Shown here: one piece after another, positions 22,076 to 34,237 of the stretch
Position numbering within the stretch: the first letter of the stretch is position 1
Layout of the letters: each line of letters starts with the position of its first letter
From: Benincasa hispida
Lineage: Eukaryota > Streptophyta > Magnoliopsida > Cucurbitales > Cucurbitaceae
DNA length: 64,000 bases
Direction: 5' to 3'
Assembly (NCBI RefSeq): GCF_009727055.1
Contig: NC_052352.1
Location: 23,659,512-23,723,511 of the forward strand
Translations under genes and position numbers: made by a program
The notes under the pieces: generated by a model
Database searches by the model: none
What the model saw: the letters and a program-made list of their open reading frames with translations, nothing else
What the model was told of the DNA's origin: nothing

Positions 22076-25000
22076 ATAAAGTTCTTTTGTAAGTTACAAA
22101 ATTGCAAAGGTGGTGGAGTTTGAAACCATCCATGTTTTCAATAATAATTGGTGTTTTTATCAATGGTACTATTGTTGAAATTGGTAACATAAATAACTTA
22201 TCATTTCATCATATATTTGGTCTTTAAAAATTAAAATTTTGAATAGTTTTTTCTTCTATTTAATGATATAATTTTGGTCTTTGATTTTTTTTGGTTGAAT
22301 TAGGTTGATTTTGTATTTTTAAAAGTTTTAACATATAGTTTCAAAACTAATTAGTTGTTTAAATCTATTAATTTAATATTAATTAATAGTACGTTACACT
22401 AATTGTACCGTGTAAAGCCAACTTAAATGAAATTCAATTTATTAACATATGTCCTCAATTGAGAGGTCATATATTTTTTTTTTTTAAAAAAAGAAGAGAG
22501 GTCATATGTTTTAATTTCCTTCCCTTCACATGTTTTTTTGTGTAAGCAGATTTTTGTTTTTTTAAGAGAATTTTTGTAGGATAATTCTTAAACTTAGACG
22601 GTCAACAATAAAGATCTATTAACCACAAAATTAAAATTTCTAAAAATATGTTTGAGAGTGGTTTTGAAATAGTTAAAATCACTTTAAAACATATTTTTAT
22701 TAATTAAAATCAATTTGGATGATATAAAATTTTAAAATTTTAAAATTTTATAGTCGATGAAAATTTCAAAAACGAAATGTAATGTTTTAAATTTACACAA
22801 TTCATTCTAATTTTAGAACATAAATATTATATCAATTTTAATTAAAATAAGGAAATAAATAGTTAACCTATAATTTCATTATAATAGATAGTTTGACCAA
22901 TTTTATATAAAGTGTAAATGTACCCCTAAGTAAAGATAAAAGGATAGAGATAAAGAATCAAATAGATATATATTTGAAAGTTTACAAATAAATTATTTCT
23001 TTGAAAGATTTTTTTTTCTTTTTAATATAATGACTAAATAGAATTTATTTTAAAAGTCTTTTTATCTAAACCTAGAAATTTGAAACAATAAGAGAAAAAC
23101 TTAGGTGCTCCTTTGATTTCATCTATCTTGATGCATCTCAAGTATAGTTCAATGAAATACTGTCACGTGGTAGTTTTATTTTTTTTAGTTTTCTTTCAAT
23201 TTCTTTTTTATGTAATAAATAAGTGGGAAATATATGAATAAGATAGAACCTAATTATTGTTCATATATAATATTAAAAATGAAATAAATAAACTTTAAAC
23301 CATAATCTTGAACAATACTCAAAAATGGAAATAGGGAGTTTTCAAAAGAGGAAAGATCGACTAACATGAAGATCCTACTCTTTTGCCTAATTTGTTTGGT
23401 TGCCTATTTTGTTGAGTAATTGGAGAAGGAATGTTTTTCTTTTTTTTTTTTCCATATATATATAAAAGCTTCTTAATATATAATTCCATGTGATAAGTTT
23501 CCCTTTTTCTTGACATATACACTTGAAAATTTCATCCCAACTAAATTTGGTTGTTTCTTTTTTCTTTTTTCTTTTTTCTTTTTTTTTCCCCTTTTTATAG
23601 TACAAATCTGGTAACTTCTGTTCAATGGAATGCAATGCCCAAACAGCCAAAATAATAAAATAATTATTTATTTATTTATTAAAGGTGACAAGTGACAAGT
23701 GACAAGTGACAACACAAAAATGCCCATTTCTATTGGGTTAGCATTCTCTTCATCTGCCCCATAAATTGGATATATTGCAACTATTGAAACATTTCAATCC
23801 AACTTATATATAAACCCCACACAACACACACACAAATATATAAATATTATTGTTTATTTTCCATCAATTTGGTTGGTTCGGTTTATAAACTTCTAAATTT
23901 GTGTTTGTTTGGCTACTAAACTTCTAAGATAATCGATAGATTTTTTAACTTTCGAGTTTTATTCAATAAACCCTCGAATTTTACAAAATATCTAATAGAT
24001 CTTTAAATTTTCATTAATTTTGTGTTCAATGACATATTTTAATTTTAAAAAAAATAATAATAACTTATCTAATAAATATGAATATTATGTCTAATGTAAC
24101 TTTTAAGTTTCAATTATTTTGTTTAATACGTCCACGAGCTTAAAAGGTTAGGACCGATTGACACAAAATTGAAAAGTTAGATAAATAATCTTTTGTTTTT
24201 TGAATGTTGTGTTCGTTTCTATACTTTTTTTTTTATCATAATTTTCATCTTTTTTTTACTAAATATTTTTCTATATTTGAGAACAGTCTAAAATTTTTTC
24301 AAAAATATAAAATTATTTAAAATGAGGTCAATAATCAATAAAGCATTATAGGGATTTCTTTTGGCTAAATTAATTTTAGTTTCAATGTATTTTGGGCCCT
24401 AAAAAAAAGATGCTGAAAGCAACATTCCACATGTATGTGTGTATGTAGATCAAGTACATTTCAAGCAACACACAACAAAGATACGTATTCACTACTTTTC
24501 ACACCTTTTTTTTTTGGGCTGATGACAATTTTTTTTTTTACACTTTATTCTTTTTTTAAGTAACGAATATTATTTAATTCCCGTTTCATAATCATTTAGT
24601 GTATGTTTGACAGTTATTTTAAAATTGTTTGTCATGGTAAAAATTACTTTGATACACGTCTTTAATCATCCAAACTAAATTTAATATTTAATTTTATATT
24701 TTTAAATGAAAATTTCATATTTTTAAAATTGATTTTGAATGATTAAAAGAAGGTTTTATAGTGACTTCTTGAAAATGACATTAATTTTAACCATTTCAAA
24801 ATCTGATTAGTTTTTTATTTTTGAAATTTATGTCTTTGCTTTCTCATAAATTTCGTGCTATGGTTTTTTTCCTACATTTATAGGAAAAATATTTGAATCC
24901 TTAGTTAAATTCTAAAAATAAAAGTAATTTTTTGAAAACTATTTTTTTAATTTTCAAAATTTAGCTTGATTTTTTACAACAATAGTGAAAATTGAATAGG

Positions 25001-27817
25001 AAAACTATAGGTGAAAATAGTGTTTATAAGTTTAATTAGCAAAATCAAATTGTTATTAAACAGAGACTTAGTTTTTAGTTCTTAAAAATTAAGCTTATGA
25101 ACATTACTTTTCCCTGTATTTTTTTAATCTACTTTCATCAATGTTCTCGAAAATCAACCCAGAATTCAAATATTTCTTTGAAAAATGTAAAAATCATAGT
25201 AGTAAATTTAGGCGAAAACAAATATAAATTTCAAAAATAAAAAACAAAAATGGGCGTTAATAATTTTTAAAGAAAAACAAAGGAGGACTAAAAAACAGAG
25301 GAATTAATGCAGCATATTTGAGATTTAGGCTAAGTTTTTAGCCCAACAAAGAAAATTCATTCCTAATTATGTTGAGACAGCATCAGTGAAACAAAAGTTT
25401 TGTTTATGCAGAAGAAAGAATAAGGTTCTATGCCAAGATAATATTTCAAAAAGTTCTATTGCACTTCTCAAAAGCTGGTCATATACATTAAAATAAATAA
25501 AGAAATGATAAAATCATTCAGCACTAATTAATCAAAGTTTAATAACTAAATTAGCAGTAACTAAACTAGATTAATAATAGCACCTCATGGAATAGAGCAA
25601 TTCAATGTAGAGTAAAATAAACTATTGATAGTAAAATTTGGCCAAAAAAAACTCATGTGACCTTCATGTACCACCAGTGATAGATTTGTAATTTTGGAGA
25701 AGAAATCACCTGTAAAACAGTAAGAAAAGAATATCGGTTTGAATAAATAAATAAAGCTTATCAAGCAATTATTAAAAAATGGCGAAAAGTTTGGCTGATT
25801 TGTTTTATTTTGATACTCAGTTAGTCTTGTGTGCTTCAACTTCATTTGATCATTATTTTTTTTCTTAAAAAAATTTATAGAGTGAAATGTTCTAAGTGAT
25901 GAATCAACAACATTTCCTTCCTACGCATTTGACTAATGTGCCAACTATAGAAAATATATATAAATTCCAAAAATGTTGGTGGTGTAGTGTTTATGATTGA
26001 GTATAATTTCAATTCGCACCTATAGTTTAGTTAAATCTCGCATAGTCTATATATTATTTTCCATTCACTTGGAAATCAACTTATTTTCTTCTTCTATTTT
26101 TCCTATTTTGATTTAAACCTTTATTACACTTAGTTAACACATACAGCCAAATTAGAAAATATTAGTTGTTCACGAGATTTTTTATAGAAATTTATATTAC
26201 GAACTCGAGTTTCCTTTCACAAATATGCAAACTTAAGTTAAACTTTTGTTGATCCTTCTAAATTGATCCACAGACTTGATCTTACTAGATAGGCTCGATG
26301 ACTTATTTATCATTTTTATCGACCTACTGGTTTGTTGATCTTCTTAAATAAAATTGAAGTGTGGAAAGATTATACACTTGGCTTTTAGGGATCTCAATCT
26401 TGTGTGAAATTTTCTAAATTGGGACTAAATTCTCTAGCTTCTAGTTTATGATTCTGACTTTAAATGCCCAAATAAACTGACTTTCTCTATTTAAGAAGTT
26501 TCTATTTGATGAACTTTGTATGGGCTTCAATTAGGTTAATTTTGGGCCCAACTTTTGGTTTGCGACTTTTTTTGACATCCTCTTTTAGGCCATATTTTTC
26601 AAAAATGTCTTTGAGTTTGAATTTTTTTTTTTTTTTTCAATTTTAGTATTATTTTTTTTGGATAAATATATTATTTTTATTTCCAACATATATATATATA
26701 TATATTTCTATTTACGAAGTATGATGGAGAGAAAAACTGCATTTATTATAAAGAGAGAAAATACATTTAGTATGATTTTTTAACATTTTTAAATGGAGAT
26801 GGAAAATTTATGACTTTTCCCTTTATTTAATTTAATTGGGGAGAGAAAATGCATGTAATGAAACTTTATTTTCTATTTTCGTTGGTTTCACTTATTTTTT
26901 TTTTGTTCTATGGTTATTTACGTTATACCCCAGAACAATTTGTTAGGTATTTGAAAACATTCTAACAAATATATGAAATATACCAACAATATATAAATTA
27001 GAGATTGATTCAATTCTGGACATAAATCAATGAAAAATAGTATATAGACTTTATTTTTGTTTTTCGTTTTTCACGTTGATTTTTTATATTACGTGAAATA
27101 TTTTATTGTTTGTTCACTTGTGCATGTAATATATTGTATTGTTTATTTGGAAACATTCTAATATATGAAACATACTAGTAAATATATTTGATATCTACTC
27201 AAATATTCATGGTTATTTTTAAATATACCTTAGAACTCAAATATGTTCTGATATGTATGTCAATATATTTAATTATTTTTTTAATGTATATATCCCAAGT
27301 ATTATGATATATATGCACTTCTAATTAGGTATCGATATTCCATTGCCCTGATATGTATTCTCTATACCTTGGAATATTATTTTAGATGTTTGCAAATATT
27401 CAAACCAATACATGAAATATACTATTAAAATGGTAAAATATTTTTAAATATTCCAACGTATTTTTAAATATACTAGCAAAATCATTTTTATTATATACCA
27501 TAGTTTAGATTTACGGTTATTTTTAAATATACATTAAAACATTTGCCTGAGATGTTTGCAAATATTATAAACAATATATGAAATATACTAGTAAGATTAG
27601 AAAGGAGTATATATAAATCACAAATGAACTTAATGTTCAATATATATTAGTGTATATATCATAATAAATAAAATTTCAATATAAAAAATCAAAAATATCT
27701 ATCACAATATCGAAAAACCATCTTATATATCAAAAAAGAATATATATATATATATAAAACCACCCTATATATCACCGTCGACCGTCATCATCCAGAACCC
27801 CATGTAGACAATTCATC
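22076..27817. other. Intergenic AT-rich sequence
   Basis: No confident gene. Two diverged copies of a dispersed repeat with TTTGAAATAGTTAAAATCAC-like arms lie at about 22644-22860 and 24597-24800. A 7-bp AAGTGAC triplication lies near 23690-23710. A possible isolated splice-acceptor-led frame at 25585-25713 is discussed among the findings. Confidence 0.5.
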
Positions 27818-28020
27818 CCACGTTGGATCTACTCTCCTCACGTCGGAAAAATAACCCTACGCCGGATTTGCTTGCCTACATCGGAAAAATCACCCCACGT
27901 CGGATCTCCTAGCCCAACATCAGAAAAAACGTCATGCACTAGATCTACTCATCACACACCGAAAGATGCGTCGAATCTACTTACCCCGTGTTGGAAGATT
28001 CACTCCACACACTGGATCTG
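27818..28020. repeat. 38-bp minisatellite
   Basis: Four units of exactly 38 bp (27818, 27856, 27894, 27932) are followed by a 34-bp unit (27970) and a partial one (28004). The unit pattern is C-C-A-C-G-T-C-G-G-A-T-C-T, a C-rich middle, then CATCGGAAAAATCAC. Units differ by many substitutions. It is a GC-rich island in AT-rich surroundings, followed to about 28190 by GC-richer sequence with GGAGGGAGG motifs. Confidence 0.8.
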
Positions 28021-28555
28021 AGAAGAAAGAAGGTGACGACAGCTGGTTAGTGGCCCAAACGGAGGGAGGCGACAACTGGATCTTGACAGACACGTCGTTG
28101 ACGATGGCAAGGTGGACGGAGGGAGGGAGGTGGCGACGGAAAGATGAGAGAGAGAGTTTTTAGAGGGAGGATTCTGAGAGAGAAATTGAAGAAGATGAAT
28201 GTGAGCTGGATATAAAAAGATGAGAGAGAAAAATGAAATTATTAAAAAGAATCATTAATGGAGCGTGGTGGGATATGAAAAGCTTTTCCTCTTTTGTATT
28301 TTTTATTTTCTTTTAATGCTTGGAAGGTTCAATAGTAAAAGACCACTTTCTTGAAAATATGAAGCTCACAATGACATTTATGAAAAAAATGGAAAGTTTC
28401 AAACATAAGTGTAAGATTGGATTATAATTAAGGTTATATGTGTAGAAACTCCTTAACCAAATCTCCTCTTTAGTGGGTTGGAGCTACAGTAGCAGTGGGT
28501 CCAATCTCCTTCTGACATAAGTTGAGATGGATTTAATAACAATTTTTTTTTTTCG
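28021..28555. other. Intergenic, GC-richer then AT-rich
   Basis: The first 170 bases continue the GC-rich block and carry a 65-codon open frame without a recognisable domain. The rest shows nothing. Confidence 0.5.
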
Positions 28556-28908
28556 GATCATTTTTCACAAACGCCTTTATGACTAATGATCTGTCCTCTA
28601 TAAATGTATGAAATTTAGCCTTATGCTTACATCAGAGCACACTATTGCATTTTATAACTTATCATGTTAGGAATGATCATATCTATTGCATTCTTCATTT
28701 TCTCACACTGTACATTACTTTTTCCATGAGTGTAATGGAGAAAAATGAGATCGCGATAGACATGGTCATTGCATTAAGGCTACGATAGACAATCATCTCT
28801 AATCCGATATGTTATAAAATGTGATAATGCACTCTGACATAAACATTAGGCCAAATTTACATTTGTGAGGAACAGATCATTAATCATTTATGAGACTGAA
28901 AAATGATC
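28556..28908. mobile_element. MITE with about 125-bp terminal inverted repeats
   Basis: The left arm (28556-28682) and right arm (28783-28908) are clear reverse complements. Both read GATCATTTTTCA from their outer ends, then AATGATCTGT, a TTAGCCTTATG / TTGGCCTAATG block and CATTTTATAAC. The centre is about 100 bp. No coding frame. Target duplication unclear (TTCG left, AACG right). Confidence 0.7.
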
Positions 28909-29024
28909 AACGTACATAAAAAAAAAATCTCTAGATAAATTCATATACAATACATTATTCACAAGAGCATTGTGTTAATGTAATGATTTCAGCAGAGTTT
29001 TCAGAGGATGATGATCTGGAGAAC

Positions 29025-31494
29025 TCAACACCAAATTGATTGATCTTTGATAAGGCATCCATGATCATCATCATTATCAACTCTACTGGTGTTCTTGTAA
29101 TCAAGAGTCCACTTCTCAAATGTACAAGTCAAGAAATCATAGTATCCCCCATGAACGGAAATCATCTCCTGTTTTAATCTTTCTTCGATCCACGGGTACA
29201 TCATCAAGTTCTTCAACGAAAGGTTGATTGATTCCTGAGGGCGAAAAAAGGAAAATCGTTGAGATTAGTAATCTCCCGAGTCAGCTTGCACAGTTATACT
29301 GACCCTACTACTACACTCATTGTTAAGGAAACTTAATAATACTAAATTCTAGGAACAAGGCACTATCACCATGACCTGAATCCATTCCCTTCAAGCCTTT
29401 TTCTATTATTGGAACTTTTCGACCACTAGGCCAACCTATGACATTGTGAAAAAACCTATTCCATTTCCTTTGCTTTCTTCCCTCGTTTCTTTACAATTGT
29501 TGTAAATCACTGAAGAATTTAGCAATGGCCAAATAGTCTTAACTTGTTAAAACAATGTTCAAAATACCATTTCAGTCCTCCTATTTTAAATAGATTCTAT
29601 TTTAATCCTTGTACTTTCAATAAATCTTAAAATTACTCCTCATGGCTAGTTTATGGTCAACTTTTCTAAAAATAAGTTTAGTCTCTATTAGGCTTGTGCT
29701 ACCAATTTTGAGAACATTCACATTGTGTCTTTACCTAACTAGTTTCGATAGAAATTAACTTCAAACTAACTATGAGAACTAATTTTAAGATTTATAAAAA
29801 GTATGGGGACTAAAGTTGGACATTTAAAAGTACAAAAACTAAAATGGTTTAACCTTAACATAAATATAAAAAAAGCTTTTAGACTAACTCAACAGGATAG
29901 CAGAGTAAGAACTTATATATTTTGATGGATAGATTGAACTTTTAAAAGAAATCAACAGATTCTAATCTAAAAGTTTAACTGTTAAAGGTGAATGAAATTC
30001 AAACAGACATTGTGTGGTTCATATTTGCCGCAAAAGGATATCAGTACCTTCTCACAATGTTTACATTGCTGGTCAAAACTAAGATGTGCACCAGCAGCTT
30101 TTGCTCTTAATTTAGCAGCCTTTGCATTCACCACCCATTTATGAACAAAGCTACCATGGTAGAATAAGCTACAAATTACAGTTTGAAAAACAAATACATA
30201 CCGAAAAAACAGATATATAAGGTACGAGGAAGTTGAAGAAAGTGAAACCTCGAGTCGAGTGCATTATCTTCCATGCTCATAAGGCTCTGGATTCCAGCAC
30301 AGCTACTGTGGCCAATGACTAAAATGTTCTCAACCTTAAGCATAAAACTAGTTCTTTTAAGAATTCAAGAAATAAATGCATTCTCTTATGTAAAGAATTA
30401 GAGATTATAAAGATCAAATCGGACTGCAAGAAGAATGGAAAATAACATACTTCAAGTGTGTTCACTGCAAATTCAAGGGCTGCATTGGTTTCAGTTGGTC
30501 CATTCTGTACAAAGAAGTAAAACCGAAATACTTGAAACTAGTTCTTTGTTTTCCTGAAGACAACCAAAACAAAGTTCAACTCTGACTTAGATAATGCAAG
30601 ATATTTATAAAATACTTCATACCTCCCATGGTGGAACAATGTTTGCTACATTACGAACTGTGAAAGCTTCTCCAGGTTGAAATCCAAGGATATTGGATGG
30701 GCATACTCTAGAATCCACACAAGAAATCACCATGAACTGTTCTACTTGTGAGCTTGTGTCCAATATCCAAGGTAATTTTAAAACAATGAACTTAAGTGAT
30801 GGCAGATAGTCAAAACAGGACAACAACACAAGAAGGCAAAACAAATCAAGTAGAAAACGTAGGGTCCTGCTCATCATCTCAATTACCTTAGGGGCTTGCA
30901 GTTCTGCAAGAGCTTGAAAATGCTCCAAATTTTCCCTGTTTCAAAAGAAATCCTTGGATTAAAAACCAATCCTATCTTTATCCAGCCAAACAATCCTAAA
31001 ATTTGCTCATTCACCGACCAACTGCTACTTACAAGTACTTGTGCTTCTTAAAACTCAAAAATCTCCTTCGCATTTCATCAAACAGCTTATGTTCATCTTT
31101 CACTTTAGCCAATTTTTTCACCTCCAACCTTATCAAAAAGAAAAAATAAGAACCCAGAAGAAAAAAACTGATCAAACTTCCCATTAAATACTCGAACAGT
31201 AAATTAGCAGAAGAGCAAACACAAATGTCACACAAAGGGGGGAAAAAAAAAGAAATAAAACCCACTCGTGAATGAGATTTGAAGGCACTTCCAGATGCGT
31301 TTCGTCCATTTCTTCCTTCACCTATCGATTCAAATTTCCCAATTCCACAAAAATCAAAAACCCCATCTAATAATTAAACAAGAACAAAGAAACAGATAGA
31401 TGGAAGAACTCACAGAAAGAGAACTTCTCCCAACTGAAAAGGATGAAAAAAGGAAGGGATTCTTTTGGATTAGAGTCGGTCTAATCGCAGCCAT
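29025..31494 (-). CDS. Beta-carbonic anhydrase (nine exons)
   Basis: A zinc enzyme interconverting CO2 and bicarbonate. Exons on the minus strand: 31414-31494, 31266-31321, 31033-31128, 30887-30935, 30623-30736, 30451-30504, 30249-30334, 30048-30150, 29025-29234. All introns are GT-AG, and the 849 joined bases encode 282 residues. Zinc ligands and catalytic pair lie in CVDSRV (Cys100, Asp102, Arg104) and GHSSC (His159, Cys162). VRNVAN (127-132 region), the CEKESIN motif and the [16 protein letters not shown] tail are typical of plant beta-CAs of the BCA5/BCA6 group. The Ser- and Arg-rich first 27 residues look like an organelle transit peptide. An upstream in-frame ATG exists at 31674 (see findings). 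Val101 and Ser161 replace the commoner Ala and Arg. I cannot say which BCA paralogue this is. Confidence 0.93.
29564..29850. repeat. Foldback repeat in intron 8 of the carbonic anhydrase gene
   Basis: Outer ends read TACCATTTCAGTCC on the left and ACTAAAATGG on the right. The arms share TAAATAG / GTACTTT and CTTAAAATTA / TAATTTTAAG blocks in opposite orientation. It accounts for about a third of the 813-bp intron; the other seven introns are 92-150 bp. Confidence 0.6.
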
Positions 31495-31496
31495 TT

Positions 31497-31658
31497 CTGA
31501 AATTAGGCGACCCCAGCAAGCTCTTGGGCCTATTAGCAATGATAATTTCGCAAAGAAATTAGACAGAAATTCATGGAGATTGATTCTGAAACTTAGCCAA
31601 CAAGCACATAGACACGAAATCAAGGCAATTAACTGAAAATTTTGTAACGAAAACTCAC
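31497..31658 (-). other. Candidate 5' intron of the carbonic anhydrase gene
   Basis: On the minus strand a GTGAGT donor (31658-31653) and a TAATTTCAG acceptor (ending 31497) bracket 162 bases just upstream of the start codon at 31494. Removing it joins ATGGGTCGTCCAATTC to AAATG in frame, so translation could begin at 31674 and add six residues (MGRPIQ). Confidence 0.45.
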
Positions 31659-31727
31659 GAATTGGACGACCCATTTCGCTTCCCGCCTTCCCCAACTGAA
31701 AAGGATCAGACTGCGTTGAGGAGTTTC

Positions 31728-31735
31728 TTATATAC
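31728..31735 (-). promoter_or_regulatory. Candidate TATA box of the carbonic anhydrase gene
   Basis: The minus strand reads TATATAAG about 60 bases upstream of the ATG at 31674, giving a start of transcription near 31700. Confidence 0.4.
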
Positions 31736-31739
31736 ACAA

Positions 31740-33137
31740 CTGAATTTCTTGTTACATTTGTTTTTGGGTTTTATATATGCAAAATTATTATGACGAACGT
31801 CTCGTTCTCAATTCAAGCTTATCCATACAGATCATTCCCCACTTTCATGGAGATAAAATATAAAGATTCATTTTCTCAATATATACAAAGATTCATATCA
31901 AGCCAATTCAACTATGGATGCACCCCATTCTTTCTTTTCAAATTGTAACCCGTTTATGAAATAATTAAAATCATTTTTATAATTTTCAAAATAATTCTAA
32001 TTTTTTTTAATCATTCAAGATGAAAATTGAGTTTAAATTTGTGTTTCGAGATTATTTTAAGTATGATAAAAAGTAATTTAAAATATTTCAAACGGACTCC
32101 CAAACATACTCAGTTAATGGTCTATTTGGATTAATCTGACAAAAAATATTTTTCAAAAAACTTCTTTTTATTTAAACACTTTTATAGAAACAGATTAAAA
32201 TATACTCAAAAAGCTATTTGAATTGATTGTCAAACACTTCAATTTTTCCTAAAATGATTTATTTTTTAAATTAAACACTTAAAAATATATTATAAACACA
32301 TCATAAGTGAGTTTGAAGAAATTGAAGATCGCTAGAACCTCAACTTTTAAGTTATACTTTTTTTGGTCCACAATTGTAAAATGAGGATCAAACCAATAAC
32401 TTTGAAATAGTAATTTGTGATTGATCAATTGAATTATACTTTGAATGTATTTAATAATCTTCTAAATTTTAAAATGTGCTCAAGTGGTTCTCTTACTCAT
32501 TATGCATGTTCTACTTCACAATTCGTGGAAATTTTTTTTTTACGTTAGTTGAACTATATTGATATTAGATTTGTGAAATAGATAAATAGTTATATGCACA
32601 TATAAGTATAATATAAAATTTTTTAAGATCATCTTGAAAGTAAAAATAAATTAAATTAAGTAATACAATACTTTGGTATTTGATGTTAAGAAATATATTT
32701 ATGAAGTAATATTTAATAAAAACACAAGATAAATATGGCCATCTTCGTCTTCCAACTTCCAAGTTCCAACCAAGCGGGAATGTCGTTTCTACGTGAACGT
32801 TACGGCAAGGAAAATCTAAACTTATCTATTTCTTAGACAAAAAAACAAAAACAAAAACAAAAACAAAAATAAAAAATGTTTCACACACACACAAAAAAAG
32901 GAAAGTTTTAGTTGTTTTCTCCGTTTTGTTCTTTTCGTTCTTTTTCTTTTTTTATTGTTTTTATTTATCAATTATACTGGTGGTAACGTTCATATTTTTG
33001 TTTAGTATACGTTATTAGTTAGTTAGAACTTTTCGAAGGAATCGAATTTTCAATATGGAAATGATTGATCGTCTTTATGTCTATTAATTTGTTTTTGGAA
33101 CAAAAGTCAATACAGAGAAAACAGAATACAAAGAGGA
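31740..33137. other. Intergenic AT-rich sequence with short repeats
   Basis: No gene. Diverged dispersed-repeat arms lie at about 31950-32110 and 32115-32300, the same general type as 24597-24800 and 61967-62230. An AAAAAC run lies at 32839-32868. Confidence 0.5.
32345..32440 (-). mobile_element. tRNA-derived SINE candidate (minus strand)
   Basis: On the minus strand AGTATAATTCAATTGATCAA (32440-32421) resembles box A, and GGTTTGATCCTC (32394-32383) resembles box B, at tRNA-like spacing. Weaker than the copy at 21945. Confidence 0.4.
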
Positions 33138-33925
33138 TAAACAATAACTCGACCTAAACATGTTTTTCAATTAAATTAATGAGAGGAAAGGGAAGAGTAA
33201 ACATACCCTTGAAGAAAAACACTTCTTCACGTGAGGAGCAGAACATAGCAATGACACAAGATCTCTTGGACACTACCACCAAACCTTCCTCACTATTTTC
33301 AAGGTGAGAATCAAGACAGAGTTGTGGGCTTGTCTTATTAATTTTGGTGAGGGAGAAGAAAACTTTTCTAGAGAGTTTCACATAGAGGAATAAATTTCCT
33401 TGCAGAGAGTTTTCAACTGTGTATCATGTTTCTGTCTTCTTCCAATTCCTCTATGATCTTGTATATGAGAGAGATGAGGGAAGTTATGTCTCGTAGAATA
33501 ACTCTCAAGGGATTTTAATTTTGTTAAAATAATATAATTAGAATAACCTTATATTATATCCCATATAATAAAACCTATAGTTTTAATATGAATCATATTC
33601 ATATTACTTTTAACTTATACTTTCTATATGAATCTCATTTATATAATTAATATTTGAATCATCTTCAAACATTTATCTCTCTTATTAAACTTTATATTGT
33701 AATATATCTATATACATTATATTAATTGCATCTCATACAATTAGTTCCTTTTAATTAATTTGAACAATTTAAATTAATTCAAAATTAATTGATTCTCATT
33801 TAATCCTTATTAAGCTAGCAAGGGGATCCTATGGATATACAAATTAGAAGCTCTAATGAAATAAGATTAATTAACTAAACATTTTAATTAAATTGATCAA
33901 TATTCATTAATTGTCGGTCACCCCA
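33138..33925 (-). mobile_element. Partial LTR at the left edge of the retrotransposon nest
   Basis: Collinear with the first half of the LTR at 476-2946: the AGGATAAACAAT start region, the CCTTCCTCACTATTTTCAAG block, the AGCTAGCAAGGGGATCCTATG block, and the end at TTGTCGGTCACCCCAC. It stops abruptly where relatives continue with CTAAAGACC, and a plus-strand pol fragment follows. Confidence 0.65.
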
Positions 33926-33927
33926 CC

Positions 33928-34116
33928 TCAACAAGAGTTGTTGAAGAGCCTAATATATCAACAAGAGTTGTTGATGTTAGTAAATCTGGTAGTTCATATA
34001 CACCAAAATTGTCGAGGGAACCTCGACGTAGTGGGAGGGTTGCAAACCCGCCTATTCGTTATATGGGTTTAACATAAACCATAACCATCATATTTGATGG
34101 CGACATTGAGGATCCT
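33928..34116 (+). pseudogene. Copia polyprotein linker fragment (integrase-RT junction)
   Basis: In frame from 33928 the product contains PRRSGRVANPP-x-RYMGLT, the conserved linker just ahead of the Copia reverse transcriptase. An in-frame stop lies at 34075-34077, and the frame continues past it with FDGDIEDP, also typical. It is plus-strand while its neighbours are minus-strand, and only about 190 bp long. Probably a scrap left by deletion or captured during repair. Confidence 0.65.
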
Positions 34117-34237
34117 AATTAATTATATAAATCCAATTCACATAATTAATATTTGAATCATATTCAAATATTTATTTCCTCTAAAATAAACTTTATATTA
34201 TACTAAATCAAATACATTATATTAATTATATCATATA

